64,000 nt of DNA from Dendrophyllia cribrosa. Its lineage: Eukaryota > Cnidaria > Anthozoa > Scleractinia > Dendrophylliidae. Positions 63,917 through 64,000 of the stretch are shown in pieces. The notes under the pieces were generated by a model. That model saw only the letters and a list, made by a program, of their open reading frames with translations, did no database searches and was not told where the DNA came from. The position numbers and the translations under genes were made by a program. The DNA lies in NCBI GenBank assembly GCA_024195265.1, contig JAJLRJ010000005.1, positions 46,730,894-46,794,893 of the forward strand. The letters run 5' to 3'. The number at the start of each line of letters is the position of its first letter. Within the stretch, counting starts at the first letter, position 1.

Positions 63917-64000
63917 ATGAGCGACTCCTTAGCTTTTCAGTCTCGAGAAAAAAAAAGATTAAAAAACAAACAGAACCACATTATAGTTTGTCATACATTC

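Overview
The window is animal nuclear DNA. The genes are split by many GT-AG introns, the background is AT-rich, and the spaces between exons are packed with small inverted-repeat transposons, SINE-like repeats and minisatellites. The gene set is mitochondrial and lysosomal housekeeping. That set, plus a PAT/Ngaro-type tyrosine-recombinase retrotransposon and Penelope pieces, suggests an anthozoan cnidarian, possibly a stony coral. The species assignment is inference only; the eukaryotic call is read directly.

Layout: (1) 1111-18808, minus strand: CLPB/Skd3, an ankyrin-AAA+ mitochondrial disaggregase. All 17 coding exons were resolved, giving 609 codons plus stop. (2) 18809-18982: a 174-bp shared divergent promoter. 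(3) 18983-22040, plus strand: VMA21, the V-ATPase assembly factor, complete in 3 coding exons (90 aa). (4) 23250-29343, minus strand: a LAPTM-like multi-pass lysosomal membrane protein, 7 coding exons (185 aa), convergent with VMA21. (5) 31124-41520, plus strand: ACSF2-like acyl-CoA synthetase, 19 coding exons, with only the transit-peptide exon uncertain. (6) 48044-63527 and beyond the right edge, plus strand: a tandem second ACSF2-like copy with 12 exons visible, in which one splice donor is changed from GT to GA.

The genes do not form an operon. CLPB and ACSF2 proteins are expected in mitochondria; VMA21 and LAPTM-like proteins belong to the endolysosomal system. The CLPB/VMA21 pair shares one promoter region.

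Mobile DNA explains most of the rest. A 5.2-kb PAT/Ngaro-like element (11399-16626) sits in a CLPB intron with its A1-B1-A2-B2 split repeats intact. A head-to-head pair of 5'-truncated Penelope ends with a 16-bp target duplication (24953-26041) sits in a LAPTM-like intron. Three Mutator-like miniature elements with perfect 9-bp target duplications each carry a tRNA-like pol III module. One ACSF2 copy-2 intron has been stretched to 6.4 kb by a three-deep nest whose innermost member is a 5.9-kb TTAA-flanked element full of GC-rich palindromes and a long hairpin. Several minisatellites are unusual because they amplify functional sequence: a splice donor (40769-41035) and a SINE A-box region (60004-60160).
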